A DNA stretch of 64,000 nucleotides, taken from assembly GCA_913055875.1 (NCBI GenBank), contig CAJXJY010000004.1:124001-188000 (forward strand). The letters are read 5' to 3'. The position numbers and the translations under genes are program-made. Shown here one piece after another: positions 46,901 through 55,439 of the stretch; positions within the stretch are counted from its first letter, which is position 1; each line of letters opens with the position of its first letter. The notes under the pieces are model-generated. The model did no database searches. It had not been told where the DNA came from and saw nothing but the letters and a program-made list of their open reading frames with translations. This DNA is from an uncultured Altererythrobacter sp. GTDB taxonomy: Bacteria; Pseudomonadota; Alphaproteobacteria; Sphingomonadales; Sphingomonadaceae.

Positions 46901-47457
46901 CCGAAGAAATCGAGCCGGAGTCCTTCGTTCATCCCCGAGGGGAAGATGTCGACGATCGAGCCGCGCACGGCGTATTCGCCCTTGTCGACGACCGTGTCGG
47001 TGCGCCCGTAGCCCTGCCGCTGCAACAGCGCAGCAAGGCTTTCGCGCCCGATCTCGGTGCCGGGTTTGAACTCGCGCACGCTCTCGCGGATGCGGAAGGG
47101 GGTAAGGACGCGTTGGAGCACAGCGTTGACGGTGGTCACCATCAGCTGCGAGCCCTGCTTGCCCGTCTGCAACCGGTAGAGCGCGGACAGCCGCCTCGCG
47201 CTGACCGACAGAGCGGGGCTGGCACGGTCGTAGGGCAGGCAGTCCCAGGCCGGAAATTCGAGCACTTCGAGTTCGGGCGCGAAGAATTGCGCCGCATCGG
47301 TCGCTGCGCGCATCGCGGCATCGTCCGCCGCAACGAACACCGCGCGTCCCTTCGCTGCGCGCGCCAGATCGCTCATCACCAGCGGCTGCGCGCCGCGGGC
47401 GACCGAGGCGAGCGTCAGCGGCTTTTCGGCCGACAGGATGCGGGTGAGGTCGGGCAT
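43969..47457 (-). CDS. mfd: transcription-repair coupling factor
   Basis: 1162-residue Mfd, which removes stalled RNA polymerase and recruits UvrA. From N to C: UvrB-like module, the RNA-polymerase interaction domain (DLVVHVEHGIGKYLG), the RecG-like translocase with GDVGFGKTEVALRAAF, VDEEQRFGVTHK, TATPIPRTLQMA and QLRGRVGRAKLRAYAYL, then the C-terminal domain that binds UvrA. Length is normal. sdhE lies 36 bp upstream on the same strand, so they may be co-transcribed. Confidence 0.97.
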   Translation of the reverse strand: MPDLTRILSAEKPLTLASVARGAQPLVMSDLARAAKGRAVFVAADDAAMRAATDAAQFFAPELEVLEFPAWDCLPYDRASPALSVSARRLSALYRLQTGKQGSQLMVTTVNAVLQRVLTPFRIRESVREFKPGTEIGRESLAALLQRQGYGRTDTVVDKGEYAVRGSIVDIFPSGMNEGLRLDFFGDELESLRSFDPNTQMSTGVLKSHLLLPASEALLDEESIKRFRGRYREMFGAAATQDPLYEAVSEGRRLAGMEHWLPLFEERMATLFDHLGEADQVVIDSAALQAGEERLADIADYCEQRTGATGQAKGGYRPLPQDALYLTQDEFGRALDEAPAHRASIFSEPESGSVVDFGFSSARDFAPERARGDNVYDAAAKHLQAVGKAGRKPIFAAYSTGSRSRIASILSEAGAETKLADGWQEALGLAAKGKPVALVLPLETGFANAELELLTEQDVLGDRLVRRRKRRKDSDAFLAELQALNRGDLVVHVEHGIGKYLGLEPVPVGQSKHDCVMLEYRGGDKLYIPVENIDVLSRYGSSEEAVQLDRLGGEAWQKRRARLKERIREIAGELMQVAAERALKQAPVLEAEEASFNQFVDRFPWEETDDQDRAIADVLRDLESGKPMDRLVCGDVGFGKTEVALRAAFVAAMNGQQVAVVAPTTLLARQHYQNFTERFAGFPLKIGRLSRLVPSKEMSDTRAGLEKGDVDIVVGTHAILSKSTKFRDLGLVIVDEEQRFGVTHKEKLKQLRTNVHMLTLTATPIPRTLQMAMSGLRELSTIQTPPVDRLAVRTYVMEWDDMVMREALLREHHRGGQSFIVVPRISDMEGIEEWLREHAPEVKFVTAHGQMSAGEIEERMSAFYEGKYDVLLSTTIVESGLDLPSANTIIIHRADIFGLAQLYQLRGRVGRAKLRAYAYLTYEKDVALSEVAEKRLKVLGDLDSLGAGFQLASHDLDIRGAGNLLGDEQSGHIREVGFELYQSMLEDAILAAKAGAAGLEAKPENISPQITVDAPIMIPEDYVPDLAVRMALYRRLNDASDKAEIEAMAAEMIDRFGPLPPATANLVRLIEIKHQAIAANIAKIDVGARGTLVTFHNDDFPDPVGLLAWVDRLEGTARLRPDMKLVINRAWGDPQSRLNGLFQLTKGLSGIVRKAAKKKETA

Positions 47458-47493
47458 CGTCAGGTCAAAGCGGTTCGGTGCGCAGCGTTCCGG

Positions 47494-47772
47494 TCACCGC
47501 GGAATCGCGACGTAGTCGAGCTTCTGCATCAGCTCCATCTGTGCGCCGGCAAAGACGGGTGGTACGGCCTGTGTTCCCAGCGCCCACGCCATCACTTCGA
47601 CATCGTCCTGATCGAGCAGCGCTTCGAACCAGGCCAGCTCGCTTTCGTCCCATTCTGCGCCGTAGCGGTCGAAGAAGCCGCCGATCATGAAATCCGCCTC
47701 GCGCGTGCCGCGATGCCAGGCGCGGAACTTGCAGCGGGCGAGGCGGCCTTGGATGGTCAGGGCGTCGGGCAT
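47494..47772 (-). CDS. sdhE: succinate dehydrogenase assembly factor SdhE
   Basis: 92-residue flavinylation factor of the SdhE/SDHAF2 family, which helps attach FAD to SdhA. The RGxxE signature is present as RGTREADFMIGGFFD (about residues 23-37). The ATG at 47772 gives the standard size; the frame upstream is recG shadow. It is placed between mfd and the divergent recG, a common alphaproteobacterial cluster. Confidence 0.93.
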   Translation of the reverse strand: MPDALTIQGRLARCKFRAWHRGTREADFMIGGFFDRYGAEWDESELAWFEALLDQDDVEVMAWALGTQAVPPVFAGAQMELMQKLDYVAIPR

Positions 47773-47818
47773 GGCGGTGCGGGTAGGGCACTCGCCAAGG
47801 GCGCGCAAGAAGCTATAG

Positions 47819-49888
47819 ATGCGCGTGATGCGCCCCGATATCCTCAACCCGCTCTTCGCCGAGACCGAGACGCTCGACGGCGTCGGGCCGAAGCTGAAAA
47901 AGCCGCTCGACAAGCTGGGTCTGACGCGGGTGCGCGATGTTGCCTACCACCTGCCCGAACGCTTCGTGACGCGGCGCCCGGTGCAGAATCTCGACGAAGC
48001 GAGCGAAGGCGAGCAGATCGTGATCGCGCTGACCCCGACCGAGCACCGCGCCGCCCGCTCGGGCCGCGGCCCCTACCGCGTGCTGGCGCAGGACGCGATC
48101 GGCAATATCTGCGCGCTGACCTATTTCGGGCGCGCGTCCTACACCGCGAAGAAGCTGTTGCCGGTGGGGGAAAAGCGCTGGGTCGCGGGCAGGCTCGACC
48201 GCTATGGCGACATGCTCCAGATCGTCCATCCCGACCATGTCGAAAGCGAGGGCGGCGAAAGCCTCGGACGGTTGTGCGAGCCGGTCTATGCGTTGTCCGA
48301 GGGGCTGACGCAGCCGAAAGTGTCGGGGCTGGTCGAACAGGCGCTGGGCAAGCTGCCAGACCTGCCCGAATGGATCGAGTCGGGGCAGTTCGACAAGCAG
48401 GGGTGGCCGCAATGGGCCGACGCGCTCAAGCTCGCGCACAAGGGTGAGAACGCCAAGGCGCGCGACCGGCTCGCCTATGACGAACTGCTCGCCAACAGCC
48501 TCGCGCTGATGCTGGTGCGTGCGGACAATCGCCGCCGCAAGGGCCAGCCGCTCCAGGGCGACGGATCGCTGCGGGCGAAGCTCGATCTGCCTTACGAACT
48601 GACCGGCGCGCAGAAACGCTCGGTGCGCGAAATCGAGGGCAACCTCGCGCAGGAGGCGCCGATGCTGCGGCTGCTGCAGGGCGATGTCGGTGCGGGCAAG
48701 ACGGTGGTCGCGCTCGAAGCGATGCTGGTCGCGGTCGAAGCGGGGAAACAGGCCGCGCTGCTGGCCCCGACCGAAATCCTCGCGCGCCAGCATTTCGAGA
48801 GCCTGCGCGAACTGGCGCGGCCGACCGGCGTCGAAATCGCGCTTCTCACCGGCAGGGACAAGGGCCGGGCGCGCGAGAGCATCCTGATGGGGCTGCTAGA
48901 CGGCAGCATCGATCTGATCGTCGGCACGCATGCGATCTTCCAGGACAGCGTGTCCTACAAGGACCTCGCGCTGGTGGTGATCGACGAGCAGCACCGCTTC
49001 GGGGTCGCGCAGCGGTTGCAACTCTCCTCCAAAGGCCGCCGCACGCCGCACACGCTGGCGATGACCGCGACCCCGATCCCGCGCACGCTCACGCTCGCGC
49101 AATATGGCGAGATGGACGTCAGCAAGCTCGACGAGATGCCGCCGGGGCGCCAGCCGATCGACACGCGGGTGGTGTCGCAGGATCGGCTCGCCGAAGTGGT
49201 CGAAGGCGTCGGGCGGCATATGGCGAGCGGGCAGCAGGCCTACTGGGTCTGTCCGATGGTGCGCGAGCACGAGACCGAGGATATCGCCGCCGCCGAGGCC
49301 CGCTATGCCGGATTGAAGGAGCGCTTCGGCGACGCAGTGGTGCTGGTCCACGGCCAGCTCAAGCCGGAACTCAAGGATGCGGCGATGGAGCGGTTCGCGG
49401 CGGGCGAAGCGAAGCTGCTGGTCGCCACGACGGTGATCGAGGTCGGGGTCGACGTCCCTGCAGCGACGCTGATGGTGATCGAGCAGGCCGAACGCTTCGG
49501 CCTCGCGCAATTGCACCAGCTGCGCGGCCGGGTGGGGCGGGGCAGCGAGAAATCGACCTGCCTGCTGCTGCGCGGCGGGGCGCTGTCGGAGACGGGCCGC
49601 GAACGCCTTGCTCTGATGCGCGAAACGCAGGACGGCTTCCGCCTCGCCGAGGAGGATTTGCGGCTGCGCGGCGGGGGCGAACTGCTCGGCACACGGCAAT
49701 CGGGCGATACGCCGTTCCGCGTCGCCTCGCTCGAACAGATCACGAAGCTGCTTCCGCTCGCGCACGACGATGCGCGGCTGTTGATGGAGCGCGACGGCGG
49801 TCTCGACAGCGAGCGTGGCGCCGCGGCGCGAATTCTGCTCTACCTGTTCGAGCGCGATTGGGGTGTGCAGCTGCTGCGCGGCGGCTGA
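47819..49888 (+). CDS. recG: ATP-dependent DNA helicase RecG
   Basis: 689-residue branch-migration helicase for stalled forks and Holliday junctions. The N-terminal wedge/OB region has DGVGPKLKKPLDKLGL and LTYFGRASYTAKKL, the motor has GDVGAGKTVVALEAML, VVIDEQHRFGVAQR, MTATPIPRTLTLAQ and QLRGRVGRGSEKSTCLLL. Start ATG 47819 is used; ATG 47828 three codons later is possible. It diverges from sdhE with a 46-bp gap. Confidence 0.97.
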   Translation: MRVMRPDILNPLFAETETLDGVGPKLKKPLDKLGLTRVRDVAYHLPERFVTRRPVQNLDEASEGEQIVIALTPTEHRAARSGRGPYRVLAQDAIGNICALTYFGRASYTAKKLLPVGEKRWVAGRLDRYGDMLQIVHPDHVESEGGESLGRLCEPVYALSEGLTQPKVSGLVEQALGKLPDLPEWIESGQFDKQGWPQWADALKLAHKGENAKARDRLAYDELLANSLALMLVRADNRRRKGQPLQGDGSLRAKLDLPYELTGAQKRSVREIEGNLAQEAPMLRLLQGDVGAGKTVVALEAMLVAVEAGKQAALLAPTEILARQHFESLRELARPTGVEIALLTGRDKGRARESILMGLLDGSIDLIVGTHAIFQDSVSYKDLALVVIDEQHRFGVAQRLQLSSKGRRTPHTLAMTATPIPRTLTLAQYGEMDVSKLDEMPPGRQPIDTRVVSQDRLAEVVEGVGRHMASGQQAYWVCPMVREHETEDIAAAEARYAGLKERFGDAVVLVHGQLKPELKDAAMERFAAGEAKLLVATTVIEVGVDVPAATLMVIEQAERFGLAQLHQLRGRVGRGSEKSTCLLLRGGALSETGRERLALMRETQDGFRLAEEDLRLRGGGELLGTRQSGDTPFRVASLEQITKLLPLAHDDARLLMERDGGLDSERGAAARILLYLFERDWGVQLLRGG

Positions 49889-49911
49889 CCAGGCTCGCGG
49901 GGGAGAAGCGA

Positions 49912-50598
49912 ATGTTCGGTCCCGATCCGATCGATCTCTACGATCCTTCGCCCTATGGCCCGCTCGCCTATTACGGGCACCTCGCGATCGGCGCGCTCGC
50001 ATTGCTGGCGGCACTGGCCGCATTCGCGACCTACAAGGGCGGACGCAATCATCGCTGGGCGGGATACGTCTTCTTCGGCGCGCTGGCGGTCGTGTGCCTG
50101 ACCTCGGCGAAGATGCTCTATCACGTCTTCATCCCGCCGCTGTTCATGGCGGTGTTCACGGCGGCCTATGCGGTCGCGGGCGCATGGCTCGCGCTGCAAC
50201 GCGGCACCGTGCGGGTCAGGCTGGCGGAAGCGGGGCTGACCGTGTTCGAGATCGTCGGGCTGGCGCTGTTTCTCGACCGCGCCCTTGCCGCCGTGGCGGA
50301 GGGGATCGTGCCGCCCTTCGCGCCGTGGATCATCGCGACGATTCCGCTGATCCTGCTCGCGGGCGATGCCAACTGGTTCCTGCGGCACAAGGATCGGGCG
50401 CGGTTGCGTCTCGCACGGCATTTCTCGCGCATGATCTGGGGGTTCGTAGTGGTGTTTCGCGCCCCGCTGGTGGAACTCGCTGCGGGAGGATTGCCGATCC
50501 CGCAACCCGTGGTCGTGATCGGGCCGATTGCCGTTGGCCTCGCCATGCTGTGGTATTGCCGCCGCCGCTATCTGCGGCCGACTGCGCGCTCGGTCTAG
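49912..50598 (+). CDS. polytopic membrane protein, unknown
   Basis: 228-residue protein with about seven hydrophobic helices, starting near residue 18 (LAYYGHLAIGALALLAALAA). Features such as KGGRNHRWAGYVFFGAL and a His in the first helix resemble the DUF2306-like group, but I cannot confirm the family. GGGGGAG stands before ATG 49912. It follows recG by 23 bp. Its stop overlaps the convergent GGDEF gene's stop by 4 bp. Confidence 0.7.
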   Translation: MFGPDPIDLYDPSPYGPLAYYGHLAIGALALLAALAAFATYKGGRNHRWAGYVFFGALAVVCLTSAKMLYHVFIPPLFMAVFTAAYAVAGAWLALQRGTVRVRLAEAGLTVFEIVGLALFLDRALAAVAEGIVPPFAPWIIATIPLILLAGDANWFLRHKDRARLRLARHFSRMIWGFVVVFRAPLVELAAGGLPIPQPVVVIGPIAVGLAMLWYCRRRYLRPTARSV

Positions 50599-51794
50599 GC
50601 CGCCAGCAGGACTTGGTCGCGCCCGCCGTGCTTGGCCTCGTAGAGCGCGGCGTCGGCACGGGCGATCATGGACTCGGCATCATCGCCGGAAACATAGGTG
50701 GCGATCCCCGTGCTCAGAGTTACCGAAATATTGTGGCCGTCCGCAACTTCTACACCCGATCCGCGCACTGCCATGCGCAGCCTCTCGCACGCCGCGTACG
50801 CATCTGCCACCGAGCAGTCGGGCAGCACGATGGCAAATTCCTCGCCGCCCAGCCGACCGACCGTATCCTGCCCGCGCATGACCTCGATCGCCATTTTCGC
50901 GACGGTCCGGATCACGGCATCGCCGGCCGGATGGCCGTACGTGTCGTTGACGCGCTTGAAGTGATCGATGTCGAGAATCGCAAGCGCCAGCGGACGACGG
51001 TTCCGGCGGGACGCAGCTAGCGCACGCTCGAGCGAGGCCATGAATTCGCGCCGATTGGTCAGACCGGTGAGTTCGTCGGTCATTGCACGGCGGCGCAGCT
51101 CGTTTCGTGTCTTCGCCTCTTCTGCAACCGCCCGGCGGACCGCCAGCACGGCAAACCCGGCCAGCACCATCAGCCCGAGACCGATCCCGGTGAGAAGGTA
51201 CTGGTACAGTTGGCTATCTCGAGCACGATCGCGTGCGAGTCGGCTACGGCGGTCGAGCAGCGCGTTTTCGTGCCGCTCGATCTGTTTGAGGTCGGCAACG
51301 ATCGCCTGGATCGCGGCGCGACCCTCACCGTCTTTTACGCGTTCGAGCGCGGCACTGCGTTGACCGGCCCGATGCAAGGCGACAATCCCTTCGAGCCGGG
51401 ACACCAGCGCGTTGAATTCCGCCTCGACCAAGTCGGCATGCGCGGCCTGCTGCGGGCTATCCGCGACAAGGTGGCGCAGGTGCGCAGTCAACCGGCGGCC
51501 GCGGGGCACGGCATCGGTCATCGGCTGAAGAAACACCGGATTGTCGGTCAGCAGGAAGCCGCGCTCGCCACGAACGGCGTTGAGGGCGGCAATCTCGATC
51601 TCGGACGCGGTTTGCAGGACTTCGATCGCGTGGTTCCTGCTGGCCTCGGCGCGCTCGCGCTCCGCGGCGGCACCCGTCGCGAACCAGCTCGCACCGGCCA
51701 GCAACAAGGCAAGCCCCAATACGCAGGCGATCAGGGCATGACCCCGCCAGCTCGACGACCTGCTCTTTCGCGCAACGGCTCCCATGAGCCACAC
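50595..51794 (-). CDS. CHASE3-GGDEF diguanylate cyclase
   Basis: 399-residue membrane cyclase that makes cyclic di-GMP. A first membrane helix (HALIACVLGLALLLAGASWF), a CHASE3-like periplasmic sensor with RGERGFLLTDNPVF, a second helix (YLLTGIGLGLMVLAGFAVLA) and a GGDEF domain follow in order. The active site is GGEEF and the inhibitory I-site RGQD lies five residues before it, so product feedback is expected. I favour GTG 51794, which has GGAGGT six bases upstream, over ATG 51824 or ATG 51785. The 3' end overlaps the convergent gene. Confidence 0.92.
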   Translation of the reverse strand: MWLMGAVARKSRSSSWRGHALIACVLGLALLLAGASWFATGAAAERERAEASRNHAIEVLQTASEIEIAALNAVRGERGFLLTDNPVFLQPMTDAVPRGRRLTAHLRHLVADSPQQAAHADLVEAEFNALVSRLEGIVALHRAGQRSAALERVKDGEGRAAIQAIVADLKQIERHENALLDRRSRLARDRARDSQLYQYLLTGIGLGLMVLAGFAVLAVRRAVAEEAKTRNELRRRAMTDELTGLTNRREFMASLERALAASRRNRRPLALAILDIDHFKRVNDTYGHPAGDAVIRTVAKMAIEVMRGQDTVGRLGGEEFAIVLPDCSVADAYAACERLRMAVRGSGVEVADGHNISVTLSTGIATYVSGDDAESMIARADAALYEAKHGGRDQVLLAA

Positions 51795-51863
51795 GGCACC
51801 ACCTCCGATTGCAATCGGCGGCATGGTAGGCGGGAATTGTTAATATCCCGGAATGGATATCCG

Positions 51864-52337
51864 CTAACCGGCGGTCGCGGTGAGCCGCGCGACGAGCGCC
51901 TTCGCCGCCGCACTGACATCTTCCCACGTATCGGCGAAATTCTCCTCGCCGCCGTAATAGGGATCGGCGACCGCCGCGCCCTCGCGGCCCGGGACAATGT
52001 CCATCAGCAGTCCGATATGCGCCGTCGCATCGCCGGGCGCCACGGCGCGGATATCGGCGAGGTTCGCGCGATCGTGCGCAAAGATATGCGTAAACCGGCG
52101 AAAATCCTCCGCTTCGATCTGCCGCGCGCGATAGTGCGAGATGTCGATTCCCCGTGCGGCCGCGGTGTCGACGCTGCGCGGGTCGGGCGGTTTGCCGATG
52201 TGGTAATCCCCGGTCCCGGCGCTGTCGGCCTCCGCTTCCAGCCCGGCCTCTTCGGCGGCGGCGCGGAAAGCGGCCTCGGCCAGCGGCGAGCGGCAGATAT
52301 TGCCGAGACAGACGAACAGGATGCGGGGCGTGCTCAT
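51864..52337 (-). CDS. low-molecular-weight protein-tyrosine phosphatase
   Basis: 157-residue phosphatase of the Wzb/Ptp type. The P-loop is VCLGNICRSP (Cys10, Arg16), and the general acid Asp is in VADPYYGG. The Pro-rich or exopolysaccharide neighbours that often go with Wzb are missing, so its substrate is open. ATG 52337 diverges from the DUF885 gene with a 69-bp gap. It is cytoplasmic, with no signal sequence. Confidence 0.93.
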   Translation of the reverse strand: MSTPRILFVCLGNICRSPLAEAAFRAAAEEAGLEAEADSAGTGDYHIGKPPDPRSVDTAAARGIDISHYRARQIEAEDFRRFTHIFAHDRANLADIRAVAPGDATAHIGLLMDIVPGREGAAVADPYYGGEENFADTWEDVSAAAKALVARLTATAG

Positions 52338-52406
52338 GCCGCGCTCCTACTGGACCGACGCCGCCGGCGGCAATAGGACGGGCGCAATCGAGAGGGAGAC
52401 ACCCGC

Positions 52407-54164
52407 ATGAAGCATCTGTTCGCCGCCGCCGCCGCCTTGTCGCTTGCCGCCGCCGCACCCGCCTGGGCGACGCCGGAGGAGGATTACACCGAGCTGCGCG
52501 AGGATATCTGGCAGGCGGCGCTCGATTCGAGCCCCACTCTCGCCACCAGCGTCGGCGACCGGCGCGGAGACGGCAGGCTGGGCGACATGTCGCTCGCGGA
52601 ATTCGACCGCCAAGCCGCCGAATCGCGCGCCTTCCTCGCCCGGTTAGAAGCGATCGACGCCGAGGCGCTGCCCGAGAACCTCCAGGTCGACTACGCCATC
52701 CTCCACCGCAGCCTCGCCGACGGAATCGAGGACGCCGCATTCGACCAGTCGCGCTATATCGTCTTCACCAATCGCGGCGGCTGGTTCTCGTTCTTCTCCT
52801 CGCTGCCCTACCGCTCGCCGCTCTTCACCAGGGCGGACTACGAGAGCTATGTCGGGCGGCTCGAAGCCTTCGCCGATGTCAACACGCAGGGCATTGCGCG
52901 CAGCCGCGAGGCGGTTGCGCGCGGACTGACCCAGCCATGCGAACCGATGCAGGGGCTCCAGGCGCAGCTCGATCGCCAGATCTACGACGATTATCGCGAA
53001 TCGCCGTTCTGGCGCCCCTTCGCCGAGAAGCCGGGCACGATTTCGGACGCCGACTGGACCGCGCTCGAACAACGCGCCGCCGCCGCGCTCGAGGGCTCGG
53101 TGTTCCCCGCCTATCGTGCGTTCCGCACGTTCTACGTCGAGGATTACCTGCCGAATTGCCGCGACGGGGCGCCGGGGATCGGTTCGACCCCGGGCGGGCA
53201 GGATTACTACGCCTACCGGGTGCGCAGCTACACCACCACCGCGATGACGCCCGACGAGGTGCACGAGCTCGGGCTGTCCGAAGTCGCGCGCATCCGCGCC
53301 GAGATGGAGCAGGTTGCCGCCGGGGCGGGATACGACACGCGCGAGGGCTTCATCGATCACCTGCGCACCGATCCGCAATATTACATGACCGATGCCGACG
53401 ACTACATGCGCTACGCGCAGGCGCTGGCGAAGGAGATCGACGGCTGGATGCCCAAGCTGTTCGGCAAGCTGCCGCGCCAGCCCTACACCGTGCTGCCGAT
53501 CCCCGCGGCGCAGGCGCCGGGCAACACCACCGCCTATTACGAGCGCGGCTCGCTCGAAACCGGGCAACCGGGCATCTACCGCGTCAACACCACCGAGCTC
53601 GACCAGCGCCCGCTGTGGGAACTGCCCGCGCTCGGCGTGCACGAGGCGGTGCCGGGCCACCACCACCAGATCGCGCTGCAGCAGGAACTCGACATGCACC
53701 CGCTGCGCGCCAACGGCACCTTCTTCACCGCCTTCGTCGAGGGCTGGGGGCTCTATTCGGAGCGGCTCGGGATCGAGATGGGGCTGTACGATACGCCCGC
53801 GAAGCAGATGGGCCGGCTGAGCTACGAGATGTGGCGCGCGACGCGGCTGGTGGTCGATACCGGCCTCCACGCCAAGGGCTGGAGCAAGCAGCAGGCGGTC
53901 GATTACATGCTCGACAACACCGCGCTGACGCCGGGCAATGTCGACGCCGAGGTCAACCGCTACATCACCAATCCGGGGCAGGCGGTCGCCTACAAGATCG
54001 GCGAGCTGAAAATCCGCAAGTTGCGCGAACGAGCGGAACAGGCGCTGGGGTCGGAGTTCGACTTGCGCGCGTTTCACGATGCGGTGCTCGAAAACGGCGC
54101 GGTGCCGCTCGACGTGCTCGAGGCGCATATCGACCGGTGGATTGCGGGGCGGAAGGAACGCTGA
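52407..54164 (+). CDS. DUF885-family secreted peptidase-like protein
   Basis: 585-residue protein with a signal peptide (MKHLFAAAAALSLAAAAPAW, cut after AWA). The family is DUF885, whose members are zinc-dependent peptidase-like proteins. The zinc-type motif is GVHEAVPGHHHQIALQQE at about residues 411-428, with a further Glu in FVEGWGLYSERLG about 30 residues on. Upstream blocks GNTTAYYERGS and PGIYRVNTTEL are typical. The true substrate is not known. The gene is alone, followed by tRNA-Pro on the other strand. Confidence 0.9.
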   Translation: MKHLFAAAAALSLAAAAPAWATPEEDYTELREDIWQAALDSSPTLATSVGDRRGDGRLGDMSLAEFDRQAAESRAFLARLEAIDAEALPENLQVDYAILHRSLADGIEDAAFDQSRYIVFTNRGGWFSFFSSLPYRSPLFTRADYESYVGRLEAFADVNTQGIARSREAVARGLTQPCEPMQGLQAQLDRQIYDDYRESPFWRPFAEKPGTISDADWTALEQRAAAALEGSVFPAYRAFRTFYVEDYLPNCRDGAPGIGSTPGGQDYYAYRVRSYTTTAMTPDEVHELGLSEVARIRAEMEQVAAGAGYDTREGFIDHLRTDPQYYMTDADDYMRYAQALAKEIDGWMPKLFGKLPRQPYTVLPIPAAQAPGNTTAYYERGSLETGQPGIYRVNTTELDQRPLWELPALGVHEAVPGHHHQIALQQELDMHPLRANGTFFTAFVEGWGLYSERLGIEMGLYDTPAKQMGRLSYEMWRATRLVVDTGLHAKGWSKQQAVDYMLDNTALTPGNVDAEVNRYITNPGQAVAYKIGELKIRKLRERAEQALGSEFDLRAFHDAVLENGAVPLDVLEAHIDRWIAGRKER

Positions 54165-54240
54165 GAGGGCTTCCTCCCGCGCTATCGCTTGGGAGTTTCG
54201 CCGCAAAACCGTCCCCCGGACGGTTTTGTCTTGGCGAAAC

Positions 54241-54317
54241 TGGTCGGGGAGAGAGGATTCGAACCTCCGGCCCCTGCCTCCCGAAGACAGTGCTCTACCA
54301 GGCTGAGCTACTCCCCG
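54241..54317 (-). tRNA. tRNA-Pro (anticodon CGG)
   Basis: 77 nt with encoded CCA. The acceptor stem CGGGGAG pairs with CTCCCCG and starts with C1, as bacterial tRNA-Pro does. The anticodon stem CTGTC/GGCAG has loop TTCGGGA, so the anticodon is CGG. The T-loop TTCGAAT is normal. Confidence 0.96.
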
Positions 54318-54429
54318 ACCGTGTCGGTCCCGCGCGGCGTCTCGCCGGTGCGGGTCGAGGCAAGGCGCGCCCTATAGGTGTGGATGGACGGGGTGGCAAG
54401 CGGGCAATTTCGCGGCTAGCGACGCTGGC

Positions 54430-55353
54430 ATGACTGCGCACCCCGAACGGCAATATCTCGACCTGATGCGGCGTATCTGGAACGAGGGCGACGAGCGGAC
54501 CGACCGCACCGGCATCGGCACGCGCTCGGTGTTCGGGGCGATGCTGCGATTCGATCTTGCCGGCGGGGCGATGCCGCTGATCACCACCAAGCGCGTCTAC
54601 TGGAAGACCGCGACGCGCGAGATGCTGTGGTTCCTCACCGGCGAGACCAATATCCGCCCGCTGGTGCTGCAGGGGGTCAAGATCTGGAACGAGTGGCCGC
54701 ATGCGCGCTACGTGCGCGAAACGGGCGAGGATATCGCGCTGGACGATTTCGTGCAGCGGATCGCCGAGGACGAGTCGTTCGCCCAGCGTTGGGGCGATCT
54801 CGGCCCGGTCTACGGCAAGCAATGGGTCGACTGGCCGACCTTCCGCTATCGCAAGGACGGGCTGTACGAGCCGGGCGAGGGCATCAACCAGGTTGCGCAG
54901 GTGGTCGAGTCGCTCCGGACCAACCCGGGCAGCAGACGGCATATAATCGAGGGCTGGAACGTCGCCGAAATCGACCGGATGGCGCTGCCGCCGTGCCACA
55001 AGAGCTACCAGTTTCATGTCGCCGGAAACCGGCTCAATTGCGCGCTTTACCAGCGCAGCTGCGACGTCGCGCTCGGCCTGCCGTTCAACCTGTGGTCGGG
55101 CGCGCTGCTGCAGCGGATGATTGCGCAGCAGGTCGATCTCGAACCGGGCGAGTTCGTGTGGATGGGCGGCGACACGCATCTCTACCTCAACCACGAGCAT
55201 CTCGTCACCGAGCAGTTGGCGCGGGAACCGCAGGGCCGCCCGCGGCTTGAGATAGTGCGGCGTCCGGAGACGATTTTCGACTACCGGATCGAGGATTTCG
55301 AAGTCCACGGCTACGCGCCGCTCGGGGCGATAAGAGCTCCGGTCGCGGTGTGA
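54430..55353 (+). CDS. thyA: thymidylate synthase
   Basis: Makes dTMP from dUMP with methylene-THF. The 307-residue protein has the catalytic Cys189 in LPPCHKSYQFHV, the RRHIIEGWNVAEI block, the phosphate-binding Arg cluster in YQRSCDVALGLPFNL, and the usual C-terminus GYAPLGAIRAPVAV. An extra segment after residue 92 makes it a bit longer than the 264-residue E. coli type; this is common for ThyA. The ATG is at 54430. No dfrA follows, as would be the case in some relatives. Confidence 0.96.
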   Translation: MTAHPERQYLDLMRRIWNEGDERTDRTGIGTRSVFGAMLRFDLAGGAMPLITTKRVYWKTATREMLWFLTGETNIRPLVLQGVKIWNEWPHARYVRETGEDIALDDFVQRIAEDESFAQRWGDLGPVYGKQWVDWPTFRYRKDGLYEPGEGINQVAQVVESLRTNPGSRRHIIEGWNVAEIDRMALPPCHKSYQFHVAGNRLNCALYQRSCDVALGLPFNLWSGALLQRMIAQQVDLEPGEFVWMGGDTHLYLNHEHLVTEQLAREPQGRPRLEIVRRPETIFDYRIEDFEVHGYAPLGAIRAPVAV

Positions 55354-55365
55354 GACGGGGTTGGC

Positions 55366-55394
55366 TTGACCCGACCTCGACCGTGAAATAAAAT
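55366..55394 (+). promoter_or_regulatory. sigma70-type promoter of the bkd operon
   Basis: TTGACC at 55366-55371 and TAAAAT at 55389-55394 are separated by exactly 17 bp, in an AT-rich patch 46 bp before bkdA1. An 8-bp inverted repeat, GTGAGACG (55350-55357) and CGTCTCAC (55415-55422), flanks it and could hold a regulator site. Confidence 0.65.
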
Positions 55395-55439
55395 AACGCA
55401 CTCGTAAAAGATTGCGTCTCACGCGCGGGAGATTTTCCT

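Noticed and set aside
44170-48447. 1425-codon open frame on the plus strand opposite mfd
   Set aside because: It runs antisense to mfd and sdhE, which have full motif sets, and shows no domain; it is a GC shadow.
52154-54433. 759-codon plus-strand frame overlapping the DUF885 gene
   Set aside because: It is a shifted frame of the DUF885 gene, which has a signal peptide and zinc-type motif in the chosen frame.
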